From: Ramazzottius varieornatus
Taxonomy: Eukaryota > Tardigrada > Eutardigrada > Parachela > Ramazzottiidae
Length of the DNA stretch: 64,000 nt
NCBI GenBank assembly: GCA_001949185.1
Contig: BDGG01000004.1
Location: 3,443,777-3,507,776, forward strand
Direction of reading: 5' to 3'
The position numbers and the translations under genes were made by a program. Each line of letters opens with the position of its first letter. The stretch's first letter is position 1. Under the pieces are notes generated by a model. That model did not search any database and was not told where the DNA came from. It saw only the letters and a program-made list of their open reading frames with translations. Shown one piece after another: positions 57,925 through 64,000 of this stretch.

Positions 57925-60280
57925 ATCCAAGCTTGATCCCGTGATCGATGGTCCACTTGGAAACTGATCCTGGTCAACCTGTTGAGTTCAAGGATTCAGC
58001 TTCACGTCGTTGGAGAGGAAGAATCTATCGGCAGACAAAAAGAAGACGTTGTGAGAAAGCAGGCAAGTGCTGACAGGAAATAGACCTGAGAAAATGGTCA
58101 AGAGGATTTCTGAATGAGTGAGTGCCAGTTTTAAACTATAGTATATGGTCCATACCAACCGACAAAAACGTGGAGCTCTAACGAAGCCGCCTCCTTAAAG
58201 CATGACCATTGTCCAAGCTAGCCGCGGCCGTAAACTTCCCAATGGATTTAATTCCTGCAATAAAATAGTTTTAACACCGATTCTTGGACAAGTGTCTTAA
58301 CAGTTACAACTGAAGGCATAATTTGGAAATTTCTCTGTACGAGTACCTTATCGTGGTCGATGGCTGACTCATCCTACCAAGTGTAATTTTAGATGGCCAA
58401 TGGCCGGTGAGGAAGGTTGTCCGTTTCGGGCTTTCAGCTCACTTGGTGCAGTAGATGGACTTTGGTCAGCCTTCTTCATTTTGATGAATGAACGGCCAAT
58501 CTTGATAGCTGCAAGTAGACAATCGGTTGGCCACATGTGGGAACGTCGGGAGACGGGTATCGCTGCACGTGTTGCTTGGTTAGGTTGACCGTTCCGCGCC
58601 GGTATTTATTCGCAGGAGTATTTATGGTCTGGTCAGTGTCAATAACTGCAATTTAAACCTTTTATCTTTGTTAGTGAGCAACACGGAATGCAGAAAGCAG
58701 AACATAGCCTCAATGGAATTAACAAGTAACATATTACTTGCCTTGTTCCAAACACAGCTCACTTTCGCCGTTCTGCTCCTCTACTTCCCTGTTGAATCCT
58801 TGATCATTCTCAGTCCTCTTTGCTTTGCGAATATGCTCTGTGGAGACGCTAGTTGACCAATGAGCGAAGTTGAATGTGAAGACCTGTTCTAATCTGTAAC
58901 AGAAAAGTCGATGAATACCCCTTTTGAAAAATAATTCGAACTCTTGTCCCATCATTGCAACAGGTGCACGAGAAAGATCGCCACAGAAATTAATTAGGTA
59001 TCAATTGTAAATGTTATGGTCAGCCACCACATAAGCTCACACACGTGCCTTGAATAGTTTGAGGCCAACAGAAATACCAAAAAGTAGAAAAAGTTCCCAA
59101 TAAGAAGTAATATAGTTATCGAGAAAGGTTTTTGTGGAGGCTTCCGGTCGAATAAAATACAGTACCATTCATTTGCTTTTAACATCAATCCCAGCTGAAA
59201 CTAAGATGGAATAATTACAATGGTAACCTGATAAGATGCTGAAACAGTGAAGTCCATCGAGCATGAATCCCATGTCGTGATTTACAGACTCTCTGCTTGC
59301 TCTTCTGCTCTTCCTTATCTTGATCCCAGGAGCAAGCCTCATCAGATTGAACTCTTGTTCACATCGGCTTTACAGCGCCGTTCTCGTTCATCGGCCACCT
59401 CGCATCTCCATCGTACTTCAATGGGATGCTGTACAATAACACTCTAATTCCAAATTAAGACTTCTACGTGGTAAATGGTCCATATCGTCGGTACCCGAGT
59501 AACTCGACTTGATTATCTCGATGCCGCCGCCGCCGAGCCCAACTTCCCGGTTTCGGCTCCTGTGAATATTCACTCGACACCGATGTGACTTGTCCACGCC
59601 ACAGCCAGCGGCTTGAGTTTCGTTATTTTGATTGGAATATTTCCAACCTTTGTGAGTGCCGCTACAGCAATTGCCTGGCACGGACACTGGTCTTCTCCAC
59701 TCCGAAAGACAGAGTATATACAAGCAAAAGCATCATATGCAAGCGAATCTGAATCAAATCTGGATATGAGTGATTTCAGTTTTCAGCTTTTGATCGTGGG
59801 CTCACAAAAAAAGACTAACGAAAAACCTCTTCCAACATTTTCGCACCCTATCTGTGTAGAACATCAACACGGAGGACGGTAAGACTGTCCCATATTCCAA
59901 TGGTCAGCTTTGCGAGTGCATACTGTAGTTTCCTTTCGACTTCAGTTTCCTTTCGACCTTCGATAAATGGGATATCGGCAAATACTAATCACCCAGATCG
60001 TTATTTCAAGTGGCGCACACTTTCATTGTCATTGCGCGAGAGTATGCGCCGCTCGGAAAACCATCAGGATGTATTCGTTTGCCGATGTCTCAAATAGCAC
60101 CGCAGAATCTTAACGAAAAAGTGCGACGAGAAAGTAGACATGAAAGTTTATTCTTCCGCGACCCAGACATCAATACTGCTGGAAACTACAATCAAAAAGG
60201 AATAATGTTAATCGATAAAAAAATGTTACCAAGTTGAAGCGTGGCGCCCAAACATGAAAAGCTAAAATAATCTTTCTACC
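57925..60280. other. Spacer between Ets 5' end and ADAD-like 3' end
   Basis: 2.36 kb that should hold the Ets promoter (both flanking genes are on the minus strand) and the ADAD-like 3' UTR. It contains palindromic copy D at 60004-60062 and a short GCC triplet run near 59522-59535. Open frames are short and unremarkable. An upstream Ets exon could lie just above 57980. Confidence 0.55.
60004..60062 (+). repeat. Palindromic element copy D (diverged)
   Basis: Begins TTTCAAGTGGCGCACACTTT and ends GTATGCGCCGCTCGGAAAA. It is the most diverged copy but keeps the 48-nt spacing between the two arm signatures. It lies just beyond the 3' end of the ADAD-like gene. Confidence 0.65.
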
Positions 60281-62875
60281 TCAGCTTTCCATTGGTCCTT
60301 CTTGGTGTTGCTTGTCCCCGCATACGAACTCGTCTTCTTCGGGACACTTGCCCATCCACTGTCCAAGCGATCGCGTCACCGACAGAAAGAACTTGCTCTT
60401 CGCTCGGTAGTCCAGACTAGCCGCCTTCAAGTCAGCATACGCCACTACCGAGTTCGTGTACATCTTCGCCAGCTCCTTCAACGCCTCCGGGAACTTCTTT
60501 GTCTTCTTTTGAAACTCCACCAGCACGTGCCGGAACAACACTGCAAAACTTTTCTTGGTCAGCTCTGACGACTTGCCCGAAGTCAGCAGGCCATTTGTCG
60601 TGTTAATAAACTCCTCCGTAGCAGAATCCGAACCGACGCCCATCAACCACACGAAAGCGGACATTGGCTTGAAGCTCTTCAAATCGAACCGACTGGCTTC
60701 AGGGAAGTCTCTAGCGTCACTACAGATTTCTGGACAAACCAGAGGGAACTCAAAAAAGGATTCCTGTCCTTCTTCCTTCATCACTTCCGGTAAGATGCGT
60801 TCGTACAGCCCAGAAGCCATTCCTGAAAGTCTTTCGGGAGTTTGTATGGAGATGGTTTGTAGGAAGACTGGGTGAATGAAGTTCGATGCTAAGCTTCCCT
60901 GAATACCCACGACGAGTCTTCTGAGAATCTTGTCGGAAGCGGACATAACACGAAGCTTAGCCCGACCTTCTGTTAAATCAGCTAGCGCGGGAGGATACTC
61001 GACGTTGTCGTCCACAGGGTAACAGGAAGTGGTAGCCAGTTCGCCGCTGATGAAATGGAAGCGAGTGCTTACCGAAATAATTTTGAGGTCTTTGATGTCT
61101 TCCGTTATGGTATTTCGATCTGTGTTACTGTCTCGTGTTGTGGCTGAGGTGCTCTTGAAAGTAGAGCATGAACCCGACGGGCAGTGGCTGATGAATAGGT
61201 GGAAACCTATGTCTTCTTTGAGCTCAAGCTTTCCTGTTTCTGAAAAGCCTCTAAAAATGCTTTCCTGCCCTGACAGGAATGACTGTGCTTGTTGCAAGAG
61301 ATACCGACGGGTTGCGCGAAGAACTAGGACTTCTGCCTGGGAATCTTTGAGTGTACGACCTCGAGCTGAGAGATACTTCCGGTATATGACAGACGAACCG
61401 GAAGCTACTGAAATCGTTGTTAGTACACCTGCTTGCGAAAGGCATACAGCTGCAACGCTGCCCAAGTCGATATACTCGATCTGGCTCGTTCCGGCATGCT
61501 TGCAGTAGACTTCTTCTAGCTTTCTGAAGACTAGAAGGTCCATTTGTGATGCGAATGTACGCCACTGCGAACTTTCCTCCACGAGTTCGACAGTAGAGAG
61601 TTCTAAACACAGACCGGAGGTGGTTACTTTTCATAAGCACACCAGACCCGATTTCATCCTAGCCCTTACCGGTTTCTATCTTGCTATCTGCACTGCTGAC
61701 AGACGTCTGCAGGTGGCTGCTCCTCCAGGCAATTGGAAGGATGTCGAGCAGCCAGTTTAGGAACTGAGCGCATACATTCTGCTTAGCTGCTTTCTTCGCA
61801 TGGGACACTCCGTAGAACGATGTGTCCACAAACCGTAGCTGGAAGGCGAAGTACCGGTCGCCAACGTCTAGCTCCACAGGCAGGTCCAGCGAGCAACGAT
61901 CCTTCTCCTCTATGACGAGAGGAAGAACGAACATGGCTGCGATCCTCTGCGCCAGATTCACCGTGTCCGTCGGCGACATCCCTTGCTTCGAAAGATCCTG
62001 CAGACGATCCAGTTCGGTGATCGATAAAGAGCGAATGCGCTCCACTACTGCCAGGAACGTCTTTACCGAAGCGACCGCTGGTACAGTGAGGTAGGCTCCG
62101 ATCACTGGAGTGCTGACCAGAGGGCTTTCGGGGCTCGGAGGATTCTGCGGTTCCTGCTTTGGCTCAGTGACTTCCGCCGGAGTGATGGCTTGCTCTGCCT
62201 CACCATCTGTAAGCATCTTTGTTAAAAGTAATATTTCAGGTTTCCGGGACAATATCACTCACCTTCCGAACCTTCTGCAGTGGTTGGAAAATGTCCGGTT
62301 TGTATGGCGATCCTCAAACCCTCTACTGCGGCCCGAGCAGCTTCCTCTTTAGCCTGTTTTTTGCTTCTTCCACTTCCGCGAAATTCCAAACCTCTGACAG
62401 TCGCTGTTATGGTGAAAAACGGCTCATGCCCCTACGGCAAGATAACAAGCAAAATAGATCGTGGAACAGTGCAAATACGATGCAAATTTGGTATGAGACT
62501 ATGGATGATCTTCTCGTAATGTTTCATAGTGATATCTCACCGATCCATCCGAACTTGTGGTTGCATATACAACGTCGAATCTGCATTCATTCAAGACGCC
62601 TGCGCAACAAGAAGAATACGCGATTATTAACGCACCGAGTCACTGACATGGAGGGAATGCCGTTTATACTCACTGATGGGATTCCGATCCGCAGGTGCGG
62701 AAAGATACTGCAGAAATCGCTGCAGTGGCAGGTCGAATGCCCGTTTTCTAGATTTGGCCGGTCGCTCGTCGGTAGAGGGGAAACGACGGCGCTTCTGTCG
62801 CGGCTCCGGTTGAGGTTGTCCGGTTCCCTTCGAATCATCGTCGAAAATGTCCAGCTCGAACACGTTTTCCGCCAT
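60281..62875 (-). CDS. ADAD-like dsRNA-binding protein with inactive adenosine-deaminase domain
   Basis: Minus-strand exons 62875-62674, 62599-62541, 62431-62263, 62206-61670 and 61602-60281 sum to 2289 nt, or 762 aa. A basic N-terminus (RQKRRRF, KSRKRAF, possible nuclear signals) is followed by a canonical dsRBD at about 62-125 (NPISVLNECRFDVVYATTS, then GSGRSKKQAKEEAARAA). A second, degenerate dsRBD-like unit ends with SHAKKAAKQNVCAQFLNWL. The C-terminal 400 residues are an ADAR-type A_deamin domain (LVVGIQGSLASNFIHPVFL, VNATTG-like INTTNG). The zinc site is destroyed: HAE reads QAE in LKDSQAEVLVLRA, the PCG cysteine is serine (HCPSGS), and the third ligand is alanine (MSASDKI). It resembles vertebrate ADAD1/ADAD2, germline dsRNA-binding pseudo-deaminases. 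It likely binds structured RNA without editing it. The active alternative (ADAR) is excluded by these residues. Confidence 0.92.
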
Positions 62876-63473
62876 TGGCGTCTCTGTCTCTCAGGTTGCG
62901 GTAAGTCGAGGAAGAACTCTGTGGCAGAAGAGCAGTTGAGATCTGCAGCAGACTGCAAAGAAAACCAAAACAGATCGCAGGTGCTGACTGCTGAGTATCG
63001 CTGGTTCAGCCTGGCCCTGCCGAAGCGACGTTCCGGAACGAAAGCAAAGCGGTAGAACGCAATGCATTTAGGTTAAGCGAGGCGGCTGTCTCACTACCGT
63101 ATTCGCCCAACGTTGTAGTCACGTCAGGACTGAGGCCCCTCAAGCGCGTTCCAGCTGATGCTGCAAAACATGGGCTAAAAATGCTATCGCGATCTGCATA
63201 TCAAATTTCCTATAGTTCTATTCTGATCAGTGTGGTGAGGAACATCTAAATTTGCTCGTACGCCCAATCGCTCCTGTGGATGTGTTTATTGTAACCCTAA
63301 CATCTGAGTGGGACAGCTATTACATCAGTGCGAAGGAGACTGGTAAGCGTAACGATTTAGAGTGGGGATATTTCCGAACGTCAGTCTACTAGACACACTG
63401 TAAAGAAGTTACTCGTCTCGAGTTCCCTCGCGTTTTCGATGGATGTGTGGGCCATCCGGAGCCTGGTATCGGG
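62876..63473. other. Divergent promoter region of ADAD-like gene and atlastin
   Basis: 598 bp between the start codons of two genes transcribed away from each other, so it probably acts as a bidirectional promoter with both 5' UTRs. I see no clear TATA box and no other feature. Confidence 0.6.
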
Positions 63474-64000
63474 ATGGTTGCAACTGCAGATCCAATGCCG
63501 TTGAGCCATAGTAACGATTGGCCACATAACGCTACTGTAACTGAATCTGGATTCAATTTTTGTGGTTTAGGTTTGATCCCCAGTGAATCCCCTGAAGAAA
63601 GCAGCGCTGCTGTGGATCCCCTCCCACCTTCCACCATGGTTGTCAACGGGGAAACCACACCGCGAGACGGTGCGCCTATCCAGATCGTGATAACGAATGA
63701 GGACCATACCTTCTCCCTGGACGAAGAAGCCCTGAGTTCCGTACTACTACGCAGCGACGTCGTACATAAGAAAGTGGTGATTGTATCTGTGGCTGGTGCT
63801 TTCCGCAAAGGCAAATCGTTCCTGTTAGACTTTATGCTTCGTTACCTTCGAGCAACCGATCATCTCTCACAAGCGGTAGGAGGAAACTATATTTGGATTC
63901 GGTGTCATAATGCTGCTAATGTAGGGTGCGACCTACAAAGGGTATCATGTTATCAACGCGACACGTTCTGTGTTTCATAGATATGTGGCTTTTACTTTTA
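63474..64000 (+). CDS. atl: Atlastin, N-terminal exon (partial)
   Basis: First coding exon of atlastin, the dynamin-like GTPase that fuses endoplasmic-reticulum membranes. The coding part probably ends at 63875 (CAAGCG|GTAGGA), with the following intron running off the window. The frame opens [16 protein letters not shown] (ATG 63474). After a variable leader of about 60 residues it enters the conserved GTPase start: [20 protein letters not shown], then [28 protein letters not shown] is the P-loop. Human atlastin has [20 protein letters not shown] at the same place. The switch regions, RD motif, middle domain and membrane hairpins lie beyond the right edge. An upstream in-frame GTG at 63447 is not a likely start. 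The exact donor is inferred from loss of similarity after the alanine. Confidence 0.92.

Noticed and set aside
63447-63473. GTG codon as start of atlastin
   Set aside because: Non-ATG starts are rare in animals and an in-frame ATG follows 27 nt later.

Overview
This window is animal nuclear DNA. Its genes are split by GT-AG introns that are mostly about 50-120 bp, and they encode bilaterian protein families: a LAR receptor phosphatase, CLIC, an Ets1/2-type factor with a Pointed domain, an ARAP-like RhoGAP, RWDD2, an ADAD-like protein and atlastin. The CLIC protein is closest to the arthropod/nematode form and keeps a CxxC motif. Together with the short introns this suggests an ecdysozoan with a compact genome; a tardigrade would fit, but that is inference. 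Nothing indicates bacterial or viral sequence. Gene models were built by hand from splice sites. Every complete model closes in frame with consistent exon phases.

Layout, left to right. Positions 1-530 hold, on the minus strand, part of a SMARCAL1-type annealing helicase whose 5' half was not found. The single largest gene is Lar on the plus strand: 29 coding exons, with a signal-peptide exon at 7545-7620, an 11.8 kb first intron (7621-19452) and a compact body at 19453-28173. The intron carries a 205-bp MITE with TA target duplication and three CTCF-like motifs. Next come three tandem minus-strand genes: an orphan SAM-domain protein (28767-30223), Clic (31389-33679), and a single-pass SRCR-CUB membrane protein (34943-37020). 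A 4 kb spacer follows, containing a 26-bp perfect palindrome and a 507-bp inverted-repeat element. RWDD2 (41158-43493) and an ARAP-like multi-PH/RhoGAP/RA protein without an ArfGAP domain (44816-48984) are on the plus strand. Ets1/2 (49421-57924) and an ADAD-like double-stranded-RNA-binding pseudo-deaminase (60281-62875) are on the minus strand. The amino-terminal exon of atlastin (from 63474) runs off the right edge.

The genes do not form an operon or an evident single pathway. Lar, the ARAP-like protein, Clic and atlastin all act in membrane, cytoskeleton or neurite biology, but their adjacency is probably incidental. The most unusual features are: (i) a four-copy family of fixed-length, about 50-bp palindromic elements confined to 52.9-60.1 kb around the Ets gene; (ii) an adenosine-deaminase-fold protein that has lost all three zinc ligands; (iii) an ARAP-like protein lacking ArfGAP and SAM domains; (iv) the SRCR-CUB receptor-like protein; and (v) the orphan SAM protein.
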